Source of the DNA: Amphibalanus amphitrite
Taxonomy: Eukaryota > Arthropoda > Thecostraca > Balanomorpha > Balanidae
Reading direction: 5' to 3'
Length of the DNA stretch: 64,000 bases
Assembly (NCBI RefSeq): GCF_019059575.1
Contig: NW_024881567.1
Span: 219,001-283,000 of the forward strand
The position numbers and the translations under genes are program-made. This document shows positions 44,715 through 56,304 of the stretch, piece by piece (the first letter of the stretch is position 1; every line of letters starts with the position of its first letter). The notes under the pieces were generated by a model that did not search any database, was not told where the DNA came from, and saw nothing but the letters and a program-made list of their open reading frames with translations.

Positions 44715-46183
44715 GGCTCCGATCATTTGTGATCACACAAATGAATATGTAGGTACAGGGACCCGCAGTTGCTTCTGTACACACTAGTATTTCAGCGTAT
44801 TCTTTGCCTGTGACACCGTTGGAGGCGAATTGGGAAATGATTGTGTGCTTATTAAAACCACCATCTGAAGGGCTTTAAACTGATGTGCTGCTCTCCTAAT
44901 TCAGTGAACTTTTTATGGCTATATCAGCAAAACACTGTTTTCAGCGCTTTTTCCTGCCCCATTCCTTCTGAAACCTGGAACCGCTTATTCCAGTTACTCC
45001 TGCCATCTGACGATGGTCGTGCTGACTACTAGTTCCGGCGCTAGTTACTGCTCCAGTTTTGCACCCGGCACAAACTCAGGCGGCACCAGGCCGTGGCTCG
45101 ACCATGGGGAGGGTCGGACCGAGCCGACTGCCTGGGGCGCGGTTAGATCGGACGCCCTGCTGGGGAAGGGGACGGGAGTGAGGGGAGGGGAGAAGGTGGT
45201 CACGTGGTCCGTCCAAGCTCGCAGACGACCTGTCTTGCGCCCAGCGATGTTCCGTGATCCAAAATGGCACGAGAGTGTGGAATGCCTGGAGGAGACGCTT
45301 CGAAAGCGAACTTCAGCAGCACTAATTTACCATATTCTGTGGAGATAAATTAATATTATCTTAATGCAGAAAAAAATTGTATGCCCAAGCAGTATAAGCT
45401 GTATCTTTTTAAAAGTTGCAAATATAATTATTTTTAGGGACTCCTATAGGTTTCGTATACACAGTGAGTTGTGTTACAATAAGCCGTTTCGCTGTTATGG
45501 TTACTAACTGAAGAGTTATCCTATTTTCTCACAGGGACTGACAAAACAATAACAATACGAATAAAACCACACGTTTCGCACAAAAAAAGTGCCTCCGTCA
45601 GTGGCAAGAAATAAGTAATTAGGCATACATGTTTTCTTTCGATAAAATCGATGAAGTAGGTAGTTATCTTTATTTTTTTAAAGATATATTTTCAGCAGTT
45701 TTTTAAAGTGACCATCCCACCTTAACATTAGTTTTGAGCTGATATAGCCAAATTGGTGGCCATGGCCTGCAAATACCGGTTTGGGCACTCACAACATCGA
45801 AAAATGCTTTAATTCGGAGGTATGGAATTTCAAACTTGCAGTTTTCGGATTCTAAGGGGCTAATGCATTGAGATGCCCCCTTAGAATTTGTGACGTCAGC
45901 GGTGATCTAACGATTTTAAAACCTTATACTAACATCTTTGTAAAGCAGTGGTGGTATATGCTATTTGCGCGCAACATCTGCCGCGAACGCCGCACTTCCA
46001 AAATGAAGTCGCTAGGAACAGCGGAGATCCCAAAAAAGTAAACAAAAGTAAAAGTCTAATATCTTGAAAACCGGTGAATATTTTTGGTGAAATTTGGTAG
46101 ATATTCGTTTTTGCTCTTTCTGAATCGAGCGACATCACTTTCATGCCAATTCATTAACTTTTTTTGAAGGTGGGAGGGTCCCT
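44715..46183. other. LINE 3' end, then non-coding sequence
   Basis: 44715-44880 looks like LINE 3' untranslated sequence ending near CTTATTAAAACC. GTACAGGGACCCGCAGTTGC (44753-44772) is shared, inverted, with 50589-50608 and 57571-57591. On the minus strand at 45570-45605, CTGACGG, a GGCAC/GTGC stem and GAAACG form a degenerate hammerhead-like motif. No gene is supported; the 111-codon frame at 45013-45348 shows no domain. Confidence 0.5.
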
Positions 46184-47191
46184 CCCGCGCACCGACGGGG
46201 GGGGGGGGGGGGCGGATATCCGCCCCCCCCCCCCTGAGGTTTTTCGCGAATAGCGGGAAAACCGCGGCGCGTAGCGCCGCGAAATTTGGTATGACTATAA
46301 CCTCATCAATTTTACACATGGTGTGCAAGTTTGAACCTCCTACCTTTTAAGGTCAGGTCACCAGGTCACTTTGAATGACCCAACCTCAAGTCACTTTTTT
46401 GCAACTTTGTCACCGTGCCAGAGCTACAGTAGATGTCGGAGGCCTTTGAAAGTCGCAGGATATTATTAGGTAATTAGTAGCTACAATTTGTATATCTCGG
46501 AATTTTGATATCGGTGACCTAAGGTCAGGTCAATTTCGCGACCTCCCCATTATAAGTCAATGGGGGAAAAATCAACTCCCTGTTTTTACCACTAAAACGG
46601 GTCGGAATGGCCCCATATACCATACATGACTTCATATACGATCAACCTTCACTACCTTGAGGTCTGTTTTGCTGTTGGGCAGCTGCGAGGTCATGTGACG
46701 TCATCAAAGGTCACCAAAGGTTTTTGGCCAATAACTCCGTACAGGAACAAGATACAGACGCGTGGATGGTCTCATTGTGTTCAGCTCGTCAAGACGCATC
46801 GAATGATAACATGATGACCTCGAGGTCACGTGACCTGAGGTCAACCTTTGACCTTGACCTTTCGAGGTCAACATATATATCATTCGATGCGGATTGACGA
46901 GAGGATCACGATGATGCCCTTAGTTTGTTCCTATCTTGACTAATTCGAAAGTTATTCGAGAAAAACTCTCCATATCTAGCGCCGCCATTTTGACTTTTTC
47001 GACCCCTGTGACGTCATCTTTGACCTGACCTGAAAATGACCTTTGTAAAAATTGTATATCTTGGCCGTGCGTATCCGATGCCGTTTACCGCTTGTCGCTA
47101 TCTTGCTTCGTTCTCGAGATCTCAGGGGGGGGGCGGTCATCCGCCCCCCCCGTCGGTGCGAAGTTGGCGCAGACCCCCGTCGGTGCGCGGG
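46184..47191. mobile_element. TTAA-family element, copy 4 (about 1 kb)
   Basis: Right end GTGCGCGGG is followed by TTAA (47192-47195); left end CCCGCGCACCGACGGGG has lost its TTAA. Just inside each end lies a G tract, a short palindrome and a C tract (GCGGATATCCGC on the left, GCGGTCATCCGC on the right). Interior words GACCTAAGGTCAGGTCAA and TTTGACCTTGACC recur. The central part matches 52245-53248. Non-coding. Confidence 0.7.
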
Positions 47192-47195
47192 TTAA

Positions 47196-47889
47196 GCACA
47201 TCATGGAAGCTTATAAACATTTGTGTATTTTATCGGCAACCCGGCTGGCCAGACCGAGACGGTGCCGCATTTAGTTCTCATCGATGTTAAACCTATACCT
47301 ACACTTATTTATTTTTCTCCACTGACGAAGGCACGTTGTTGTCCGAAACGTTTGCTTGCTGTCGAAAACCAAACTGAGCTGCGCTTGTTTCTGCTGAATA
47401 AAAATGGTAGAAAATTGTTTTTCTTTGTTGATTACACAAGTTGTAAGTGATTTGCAGATTATCTGAAGGATAAAATGATTTCTTCCGTGATAAAAAACTT
47501 GACGAGTTATTGGAAGGCTTAAAACAGTCACTTTTTGGAGGAAAAAAAACTTTGCCATAAGTATGTATGCCATGGAGTAAATAAAAGAGCCCACTCTTCG
47601 CCGCGCCCGGGAAAAGAAGAGGTTCGCTTTTTCTATCCATGCTCAACTTTCCCCACGACGTGTCACAACTTACCCCGCCCATGGGGTAAGCTGAGCAACG
47701 TGCAAGATGATTTTTGACGTAGCCTTTCAGGTATAAAAATAAGCGCTATGAAACATTTCTGGCCACCATTACATGCGCAATGACCACTCTGTCCGTCCAA
47801 CCCGTAAACGCAGAAAAATGATCAGTAAGTTAGCCTGTAGCTTACGAAAAACAAAAAGCGGCTCAACTTACCTCATTCTTCCCTACGTT
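47196..47889. other. Non-coding, includes a hammerhead-like motif
   Basis: CTGACGA at 47322-47328 and GAAACG at 47343-47348 have hammerhead-core spacing, but the intervening stem is weak. Near 47670-47695 GGGGTAAGC/CTTACCCC inverted words recall those in the hAT-type element at 28376-29494. No gene. Confidence 0.4.
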
Positions 47890-48081
47890 ACACAATTAAG
47901 GGCATTTTTTAGGCCATCACAGTATTTGTCAACAATTGTTGTTTGGGGGACTGGGGAGGATGGTTACTGGCTCATAAACTGTCCCCCCCAAAAAAAAGAA
48001 AACGAAACCGATCATCCGCGAAAAGAACTATTGAGCTCGAACCAAGGTGACGAATCGATTTATGGGTATGCAGGATGACTA

Positions 48082-49512
48082 TACCGGGTGTTCCGAAAAA
48101 AGTGTCACGATTTTAGTCACGTGCGATTTCCGTAAAAATTGTCCGAAATAGTTTGGCTTAAGATATGTTGCTCACAACCCTTGTCGATTTTGGTGGACAA
48201 AACGGTTCACCAAAATCTACGATGGTTTTCTCGCCAGAACAAAAAATCAAAATCGTCCGATTATGGTTCGAGACGAAATCGTACGTCACCGTCCGCCGCC
48301 GACTTCGACGCGAGTGTGACATGGAAACTCGAGATCTGCCCTGCAACAAACTCATTGCAAGGTTTGTTAACCATTTTGAGACAACAGGTTCAGTCCTGAA
48401 TACTCACAGGGGCAGCAGCGGCAGGCCAGCATCGGTTTCAAAGTCCCCAGAGACCATCGCGGCCGTGCGAAATTCCGTCATTGCCAGTCCCAAGAAGTCG
48501 CTCCGTCGACGCTCTCAACAGCTCGGACTTGCTAAAACCAGCGTAAGACGCATCCTATGCGACGAGCTAAAACTGTCATCGTACATAATATCCACCAGAC
48601 ATAAGATGACGGATCGGGACAGGCAAAAGCGGCAAGTCATGTGTCAATGGATCTCCAACAAGATGGAGAGGAACGCGCGGTGGGTGAACCGAGTCTGGTT
48701 CTCAGACGAGGCTCACTTCCACCTGAACGGTGCGGTGAACAACCACAACAACACTTTCTGGGGTAACTCACCACCGGAAGAAGTAACGGAGAAGCAGCTG
48801 AAGGGCCCGAAGGTCACTGCCTTCGTGGCCTACAACGCCACTCACGGCCTCCTCGGTCCCTACTGGTTCGAAGAAGATGGCCGGACCGTCACCATCAATG
48901 GCGAGCGCTACCGCGAGGTCATCCGGGAATTCTACGCGGATCTGACCGATATGCTCACCGATAACCAACTGCAACAGGCATGGTTCATGCAAGACGGAGC
49001 TCCGCCTCACACTGCGCGTGAGAGTATCGAATGCCTTAAGGAGCTGTTCAACGCTCGCCTCATGTCTCTCGGCACCGCCCATGAGTGGGCTCCCCACAGC
49101 CCTGATCTCAACCCGCTAGACTTTTGGCTGTGGGGGGCTGCCAAGGACACTGTGTACGCAGGCAAGCCCAAGACACTGGTCCAGCTTAAGCAGAACGTCG
49201 AAAGATACCTGCATCAAGTCGGTCCCGAGACTCTGACGAAAGTCGCTGAGAGTTTCCAGGCCAGAATCAAGGCGTGTCTCAACCGCGGTGGTGCCCATAT
49301 CGAGAACGTGAACTACAAGAAGTTCGCGTAAACTTGTGATCGCAGGAACTCCTCTGCCCTCTGGCAAGGAGTTATAGCACTGATACGAGAGTAACCTTGT
49401 TGAAAAACGACAAACGTGAGCTTTCATATGGTGTATGTTTTAATGCGTTAATACTTGTCAAGCGTTTATAATACACGTTTGAAACTGTGACACTTTTTTC
49501 GGAACACCCTGT
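48082..49512 (+). mobile_element. Tc1/mariner element, DD41D type, apparently intact
   Basis: Ends ACCGGGTGTTCCG and, on the other strand, ACAGGGTGTTCCG continue into AAAAAAGTGTCAC, giving inverted repeats of about 25 bp. TA flanks both sides. The paralogous copy at 56498-56510 has the uninterrupted site GATGACTAACGATGCC, which proves the insertion. Exact edges are uncertain by 1-2 bases because of the TA/TAC ambiguity. The transposase frame has no break. Confidence 0.92.
48165..49331 (+). CDS. Mariner transposase (DD41D), up to 388 aa
   Basis: It cuts and pastes the surrounding element at TA sites. The likely true start is the ATG of MVFSPEQKIKI (codon 20), which begins the first helix-turn-helix-like block (DUF4817-type, FSPEQKIKIVRLWFETKSY). 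A second DNA-binding block, LRRRSQQLGLAKTSVRRIL, lies near 110-130. The catalytic triad is D in VWFSDEAHFH, D in WFMQDGAPPH and D in LNPLDFWLWG, with 41 residues between the second and third aspartates. DD41D is known for a mariner group reported in insects (rosa/Visitor-like). Length is normal and there is no stop or frameshift, so it may be active. Confidence 0.93.
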   Translation: MLLTTLVDFGGQNGSPKSTMVFSPEQKIKIVRLWFETKSYVTVRRRLRRECDMETRDLPCNKLIARFVNHFETTGSVLNTHRGSSGRPASVSKSPETIAAVRNSVIASPKKSLRRRSQQLGLAKTSVRRILCDELKLSSYIISTRHKMTDRDRQKRQVMCQWISNKMERNARWVNRVWFSDEAHFHLNGAVNNHNNTFWGNSPPEEVTEKQLKGPKVTAFVAYNATHGLLGPYWFEEDGRTVTINGERYREVIREFYADLTDMLTDNQLQQAWFMQDGAPPHTARESIECLKELFNARLMSLGTAHEWAPHSPDLNPLDFWLWGAAKDTVYAGKPKTLVQLKQNVERYLHQVGPETLTKVAESFQARIKACLNRGGAHIENVNYKKFA

Positions 49513-50608
49513 TAACGATGCCACTTTTTGACTTCTTGTGTCAAATAAATTCCATCATCTGGATAGCACGTCAACATTCTATTTGACATTTTACAACAAA
49601 CGTATACTATTTGGCGCGACTAGCCTCATAAATGTTCTGAAACTAAAACCTTTTTTTCGCAATTGACTTGGACCACGTCATCCCAGCTTATGCACGACAA
49701 AAATAAAATAATGCTTCAGGATCACTGGCCTGAATTCCAATGCTTCAAGTTTACTCAAAACCGGTGTGGCTGAGGCACTCTTCGCTACATCTCGTGACGG
49801 CCACCATTGTGTTGCATTTTTTTCGGTAAGCTATAAGTTAATAAGGAAAGGATTGGTGAGTGGGTTGAAAACAGCCCTCACCCTCCACCCCCCCTCCTTC
49901 TGGAAACATAAGTAACCGAAAGATCTGGCGATGGTTTATCCACCTCCTCTGCCGCCGCGCTGCGAGGCCTCGATTCGTTCGGTATGTGGCTTCCTGAGCG
50001 GTCCTCCCCAGAGGCAAGGTGAAAGGTCATGGCCTGTATCAGAAATTTATACGTTGCTGAATATGTTTTATAGTTCTTCCAAGGCCTTAGACACCGTTTT
50101 ATTATATCGGATAAGCATTGCACTTTCTTGTCAATCAATACATTTAAAGAAAACTTGATCATAATCTTATACTGCGGCAATTGTAGTTCTGCTTACGGTC
50201 GCCTCTTTATGATACGGGCCACCACCACCTCCACTGCGCTGGAGCTCAGGCGTTCTACCCCTCCCCGCTACGGACCGGCCCTCGGGCTAGGTGTGTTAGT
50301 ACTGAGCGCAAACCTGTAGTAGTCACGTGACTTTCATTCACGTAGCGGGAACGGAAGCTATAGGCGATACCAAGGACAGGCTCTGGGGAGGCAACCGGCC
50401 CGGAAAAATAGCACGATTGTAGTTTTGGAAGAATATCTGTTGCGGTAAGAGGAACTATACAAAACATACGTGCTAGGAGCAAACATGTGTTATTCCTCCA
50501 TAATTTGCGCTACATTTCCTTTCTCCAATGGCCAGCACTTAGCAAATAATAGCGCAATTCTAAATTGGTAATATATGTGTACAGTAGCAACTGCGGGTCC
50601 CTGTACAT

Positions 50609-51309
50609 TGTATTTGTCGCTGTAACAGCGGTGCTTAATAAAGAATGATGATGATGATTAGAAATTGTTTTAGTTCAGCGTGCGGCCTACGTTCAAACTG
50701 TATTGTTCTTTATTTTCGTCCCTCAATATAATTCTATCATATCGATTCGTCTCGGCCGCCTTATTGGTGACACCGACGTGGGCTGAATTTGACTTTTAAC
50801 AATAAATCATTCCTCTTAAAGATATTATATATACCTATTCTAAAGACGACTTCAAAAGAAGAACGAGGAAGACTGCATGCCAAGAATTCGAAACGAAAAC
50901 GAGATACTTCTTCATGACAAGAAACACATCCGACCAAAACGATTAACTGAATAATAGCCGGTGATTTCGGGCCGCGCCGCACCCACGCCGCGCCGCCTCC
51001 CTCCGCACCGGTTGATACCAGCGCACCGACCTCAAGCTCGCTTCTCCCAAGAGTGGCTCCACTGACTTGTGGCCTAACCTAGGTGGATCCAGGCCGCGCT
51101 GAGCCACGCCGCCTGCTCCACCGCGGTGCTTCTTTATCTTCTTATCTACCTACCTACATACCCAAGCGTTCATCAACGACATGTACTATACGTCGCCGCG
51201 AACGCAGAACGCAAGCCAGCGAGTCGCAAGTCGCCATCGCCGAAGTTTCCGGGCTGCGCCGTTTTATCGCCGCTCCCGTCCGACGCGGCAGGCGCTGTGC
51301 CGCCATTAA
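50609..51309. other. LINE tail fragment and non-coding sequence
   Basis: AATAAAGAATGATGATGATGA (50637-50657) looks like a LINE polyadenylation signal with an ATG microsatellite tail. 50658-50745 matches 52162-52240. The rest, including GC-rich 50970-51060, has no supported gene. Confidence 0.5.
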
Positions 51310-51902
51310 CCCACGAGCCGCTGGGGGGGGGGCATAAAGTTGCCCCCCCTTTACGTTTTGTGAAATATCTCCGAAACCTGATCAGCTACGAACGTGAAAC
51401 TTGGCATAGCTTCAAATGAATACCTAGGCAATGTTTGAGGAAAGTTTGGCGGTTGTAGCACCTAAGATGACGTCACAGTGACGTCATAAAGTTTTGTCGT
51501 TTTCCGATATGGACCGTTTCTGATGACGCTGAGCATGAAACTCGACTGTAAATGAACTAGACAGCACCTGTTGTCATCCTAAAACATCTTACTACACTTC
51601 CATCTAGTTTCTGACCAATAATCGGCCCTTTATATTCGGTCCCATATATGTGATGTATCGTGAGGAATATGAGAGTCGCAAATCTATAATTTCACTTATG
51701 ACGTCACTGTGACGTCATTTCAAATTGGATCGACACCAAATTTGGACACAACCTCGGCTAGGTAATCAGGAAGATGTGTGCAAAGTTTCGCTTCTCTATC
51801 TCTTCGCGTTGCGACGATATCGCCGTAGAAGTAAAGGGGGGCAACTTTATGCCCCCCCCCCCAGCGGCCGGCGGGTGGCGCGGAGGCCCAGCGGCCGCCG
51901 GG
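51310..51902. mobile_element. TTAA-flanked element, copy 5 (593 bp)
   Basis: TTAA lies at 51306-51309 and 51903-51906. Ends begin CCCACGAGCC and end GCCGCCGGG. Inside each end GGGGGGCATAAAGTTGCCCC forms a G/C-tract hairpin, present in inverted orientation at the other end. Two TGACGTCA-type words (51460-51485, 51698-51715) flank the middle. Non-coding. Confidence 0.75.
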
Positions 51903-52005
51903 TTAATAAGAGCTGGTCTGCGCCCATTCTGCTTGACAACTTGTGATCGATTTTGTTTAGCAATTTACTATAGCTATTTTCTAGCTCGGCTCTGGGACGC
52001 GGAGT

Positions 52006-52240
52006 GTTGTGGCGAGTTCGTACTTCCTTCTATTAGAGGTATCAAATAAGGCGAGATTTTATCACGCCTTATTTGATTCATGTTTATTTTCTTTTATTGT
52101 TGCTGCGCTCGTGAAAAACAATAGTTTTTTCAGCTCAGAAAACGAAGTCAACGTCGATATTAGAAATTGTTTTTAGTTCAGTGGTGTGCGGCCTACTTTC
52201 AAACTGTATTGTTCTTTATTTTCGTCCCTCAATATAATTT
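52006..52240 (+). repeat. LINE 5' region fragment
   Basis: 52006-52161 matches the start of the LINE at 36413-36565. This copy has a perfect 12-bp stem TCAAATAAGGCG/CGCCTTATTTGA (52042-52076) that is degenerate in the other. 52162-52240 matches 50658-50745. Confidence 0.7.
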
Positions 52241-52244
52241 TATG

Positions 52245-53248
52245 GTCACTTGAAGTGACCTCACCTCATAAAAAGTCTTAATGTCTGCCATAGCTACACC
52301 GAGTGACCGATCGCTTTGAAACTTTCAGCGAATGCTAAGAGCAATAACATGTACAAATGTTTATCTCAAAATTTTGATATCGATGACCTAAGGTCAGGTC
52401 AATTTTGCGACCTCCCCATTATGTCAATGGGAGAAAATTGAAATACGCCTCTTTTGGACGAAAGACATTATAAACACTCCTAAACACTGCATTACAAGTT
52501 GTTAAGACGCACTGAACATGGAAATGGTGTCCGTGACCCCAGCTTATGCCCCTGAGGCCATCTCAGGTCACGAATGGTATCTAACAGTTTTTTTTTTTTA
52601 AATACTTTTCGATAGAGGCACGCTAGAGCGATGAAAACGCCTTAGATGTGTTCAGCTGGACGATACGGATCGACTGATATGCAACATGACCCTTTCCGGT
52701 CAGGTCATGACCTTGACCTGAGGTCAAATTTTGAAGTTGACCTTTCAAGGTCAAGTTATTGTTCATTCGATGCGTCTTGACGAGAGGAACACGATGCCGG
52801 TAAAAGTAAGCTCTTACAAGGCTTGGATCAAAAGTTATTGCAGAAAAAAACTATTTTGGCAGTTTTTGCCCCCTGCAGGCAAAACCGTTGACGTTAGGTC
52901 AAATCAGAGGGGATTACTCAGAAAGGGCGTCAGGGCTATCGAATGCACTTTTCTGCGGCGCTGTAGCTCTATTGGTTCCCGAGTTATGCGTTGGCTTCTT
53001 GGAAACTGTTGACATTCGACCTGGAAATCGGCGAAATTTTGCCTTCAATGACCTCTGGTGACCTGACCTTTGACCTGACCAAAAAAGTGACCGAAGTGAT
53101 TAAGTGATTTCCTCATTATTTTTGGCGCTCTTCCAAACGCCGCCTTCCGCGTATCGCTACGTGGCCCAGGAGCCGAGTTAGAAGGGGGTGTCCAAACACC
53201 CCCCCCCCAGCAGGGCGTGGAAATCCAGGACCCCCAGCCGGGCGCGGA
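52245..53248. mobile_element. TTAA-family element, copy 6 (left end lost)
   Basis: The right end GGGCGCGGA plus TTAA (53249-53252) and a G/C-tract hairpin with core GTGTCCAAACAC (53186-53210) are present. The interior matches 46380-47190 (GACCTAAGGTCAGGTCAA, TTCGATGCGTCTTGACGAG). No left end corresponding to TTAA-CCC is visible. Confidence 0.65.
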
Positions 53249-53252
53249 TTAA

Positions 53253-54118
53253 GTGAGTTTATAATGTGGAGTCGAGACACCTTATTTCCAACGTGACTGA
53301 CTCTCATAAAAGGGTTTCTTACTCCCTTGCCAAAATGCACGACTCTCTTTTTGAGATAGACAACTCCCCAACAAAGGCGTCAAGCATCCCTCTTTTGGTG
53401 TTGTACACCCTTGCAGAACTCACTGATCCGATTTAAGGGTATCATGACCTCTCAGGATGCAATATTTTGGCGTCGTCGAAAAAATGACGCCAAGAAATGA
53501 GGCGATGACCACACATTTTAGAGTTGGACACCAAAAATATAAGCACTCAGACTCCGGAATATGGAGTCGTCGTGGAGGTGGGATGTCCGACAATTTTTTA
53601 TCCGTGTGGGTCAGCCTGATCGAGAATGCATGTATGCATTGAGCGACAAAACAGAGCTTATATACCAAAACAGTTGGGCGTTGGTCGGCACTTCTTGGTG
53701 GTGGCCGAAACGGGGAACACAATGATTGGCCGACAAACCACAAGAGAAGCAATGCGATTGGTGGACGAAAAGGTTACAGCGAGGCTGGGGTGATGATAAT
53801 CAATACCGGGGGAGGTGGGCCACGATGCTGCGGTTTTTATGTTGTCCGACGCTCGTATCGATCCGGTCGGACAAAGCGAGCAGTACTTACATATTGTACT
53901 TACAATATTGCAGTGTTGTATACAAATCAATATTGAGGTAGCATATAGCGAAACATACCTTACGACACTATACCCTCTTCGGTTCTTCCCTGTCTCTTAC
54001 ATTGTAAACATGTAGAAATGTTTGTGCACTGAATTTAGTGTCTGTGACGTGTGTCCCTTCCGCTGGGTGTGACGTGTGTGTCCGTGCCCTGACGCGCACT
54101 GCCCCGTGCCACTGCCAG
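53253..54118. other. Non-coding stretch upstream of the protease exon
   Basis: Begins with a decayed ~30-bp tandem repeat (to ~53400). A TATATA word at 53659 and small frames without domains follow. Since the next feature looks like an internal exon with an acceptor site, this may be intron. Confidence 0.4.
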
Positions 54119-54264
54119 CCGGTCGCCAGCCTAGCGTGCTCCAGAAGGTGACGCTGCAAGTGTGGGAGAACTCGCAGTGCGCCAGCTCTTACGGCAAGTC
54201 GGCTCCGGGCGGTATAATCAGCTCCATGCTGTGCGCGGCCGCCGCCGGAAAAGACTCATGTAGC
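54119..54264 (+). CDS. Internal exon of a trypsin-like serine protease
   Basis: The 146-base segment reads GRQPSVLQKVTLQVWENSQC and then ASSYGKSAPGGIISSMLCAA followed by GKDSCS. This is the segment between the WG.T strand and the catalytic serine in S1 family proteases (VLQ.V...VW....C.......I...MLCA....KDSC). It is followed directly by the donor GTGAGT, exactly where GDSGGP would begin, and preceded by an AG acceptor after a C-rich tract. No exon with IVGG, TAAHC or GDSGGP was found in the window, so neighbours are either in distant introns outside it or this is an isolated exon. Secreted digestive or clip-domain proteases have such exons. Confidence 0.7.
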
Positions 54265-54559
54265 GTGAGTATAGGACGGTGACCGCCACCGTCCAACCCC
54301 AGATACCTATCAGAAACAGGTAGATCTTCTTCTTTTTTTTTTTTTGCTCGGTCGGCCTAGTGCCATTCCCGAGCAGGGGGCAGCTACTCCGGCAATTTTC
54401 GCCGGGCAGCAAGTGTTACGTTAAACTGGTTTATGTGAACCCGGTAGGTATCAGTTATAGTGCGTATGCAATATGTTGCAAGGCTGTAAGTGCTGGTTAA
54501 CATTCCATGGATACGCGGCAGAACGCTTAATGGGTGATCTGGCGTGACCTGTCCTACCC

Positions 54560-54943
54560 CAAATGCTTTGATACATCATCTTTGATCAAAGCAAGTGCAA
54601 ATTCGGAATCAGAAGCAAGCCAAGTCCCAGCAAACCTCACTTGTAGAAATTCAAGCAAGACCCAATTTTCCGTGCCTGGGTTATTAACCTGATCTGGGAG
54701 GTCAACATGACCTAGGATCTCAACAGTCAACATTGACCAGGACATAAAAATAATTGGCTTTCTCCTCGTCAGCGATGACCAGGACCCTCAAATCATCGGA
54801 TTTCTCTCGTCACGACCAGCTCGCTTTTTTTTTGCTTTTTGAGCGAAGCTCTGGCTCTTTTTATCAAGGGCCGAATGGCTGAGGGTTTCTACGCCCCTCC
54901 GCTTCATGTAAGACGCTGAAAAGAAATGCCTAAATGGGTGAGG
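54560..54943. mobile_element. TTAA-family element fragment, copy 7
   Basis: Matches the right part of the element at 31360-32251 and ends GGGTGAGGG followed by TTAA (54944-54947). The G/C-tract hairpin has decayed. Left part missing. Confidence 0.6.
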
Positions 54944-55196
54944 GTTAAATATCGATTGGTTTTTTAAGTGCCGAAGCCTGAAGCACTTTAATTTACTTCG
55001 ATAGCAGTTTGACCAACTAGCTCGAATACTATAACTTCTTGAACAATGCATGTAAGCACCACATAAAATGAATCGTGAGAGAAGCGGCTCAAGATTTAGG
55101 AGCTATGAGACACTTAATAAAAAAACGGCATACATTAGGAACTGCAGGTAACTTCCACTGATTTTTAAACCTTTTCGTTGCAGACTTGTAGATTAA

Positions 55197-56073
55197 CCCT
55201 CGCCCGTATTGGTGTTTTTCCAGCCGCGAACGTATAAGGGGGGGGGGGGGGGGGTCCGTTGGACCCCCTTGCCGTTTCGCCCCTGATCGAGCTAGAGCTT
55301 CGCAGAAAAAACGAGCGTGTTGCCCGTCACGAGAGAAAGCCGATGATACCCAATTTTAAGGTCCTAGGTCATCGGTTGACCTTCCAGGTCAGGTCAATGA
55401 CCCAAAAGTCGGGGAAAATCGGGACCTGTTAGAAAGTCGTAAAGCGTGGCTGCTGTGGGGTTTTTCTGGGTGCTGATCACGAATATCATGTTAGTTTTGA
55501 TTACAGATATGCCTTTATGCATTTCGGCCAGGTCAGGTCAGGTCAGGTCAGGTCAATCAGTAAGGGTTTTCGTAGTAGGTGGCAACCGCCTCTGACAGCT
55601 TCGTAACATGTTACGAAGGTGACAAAACTACTTCGTAAATGTTCATATGGTTGCTAAATTCGAATCCAGCTAAAAAAACTGACCTGAAAACATGTAAAAC
55701 TCGAAAAAGTGAACCGAGGTCATCAAAGGTCAATGACCTGACCTGACCTTTCCGGTGACCTTGACACCCACCCTAATGCATGGGAGCAGCATCATATCCC
55801 ATGTTTGGACGCTTAAAACCACGAAAAGACTACAAAGCGCGGCTAATGCGAGCCAGCATACGCCGAATCGCGATTCCGGCCAAACATGGTCTCGAAAAGT
55901 AGGTCACAGGTCAAAGGTCATTAAGGTCAGGGTCATGAAATATTCAGGGTAGGTGTAAAAGTGATAAACGCGAGGGTACTGAAAGTTTCGTCGCGATCGG
56001 CCGCTTTTTACGCGAGTTATTCGCGAAAAACCTAGTGGGGTCCGTTCGACCCCCCCCCCCATACGGGCGAGGG
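55197..56073. mobile_element. TTAA-flanked element, copy 8 (877 bp)
   Basis: TTAA lies at 55193-55196 and 56074-56077, with a perfect 13-bp inverted repeat CCCTCGCCCGTAT. Left end has a G run of about 18 bases and GGTCCGTTGGACC; right end has GGTCCGTTCGACC with a C run. The interior has a five-fold GGTCA run (55528-55553) and a DR1-type AGGTCAAAGGTCA (55908-55920). The best preserved copy in the window, non-coding. Confidence 0.8.
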
Positions 56074-56304
56074 TTAAATTTTAGGATTGATGATTTCAGC
56101 TGATGCTCAAAGGATGTAGAGCTATTCATTCGTTCATTCATGCGACCATCCATTCATAAAAGAAGCCAGAGATAAAATTGTTCATTTTAGATAAGTGTGA
56201 AATAGAAACTCAATAAAAGTTTAATGATACGGCAAATTTGACAGCTTTTACAATGAATAGACAAATAACTTTAACAAATCAAAGTTGAGAGCCCCAAATA
56301 CGTA

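Larger units (their letters stand above)
47890..50608. repeat. Duplicated 1.28-kb repeat, copy A (split by mariner)
   Basis: Sequence from ACACAATTAAGGGCATT to GGGTCCCTGTAC matches 56305-57591 throughout, apart from the mariner insertion and small indels. Both copies preserve a 100-113 codon frame on the minus strand (49878-50180; 56824-57165), but most differences change the amino acid, so it is not under visible constraint. The nature of the repeat is unknown; no terminal repeats are clear. Confidence 0.75.

Noticed and set aside
45013..45348. 111-codon frame with GC-rich composition
   Set aside because: No recognisable motif, an overlapping antisense frame exists and there are no splice or promoter cues.
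49878..50180. Minus-strand frame preserved in both copies of the 1.28-kb repeat (partner at 56824-57165)
   Set aside because: Most nucleotide differences between the copies change the amino acid and the C-termini differ by frameshift, so there is no sign of coding constraint.
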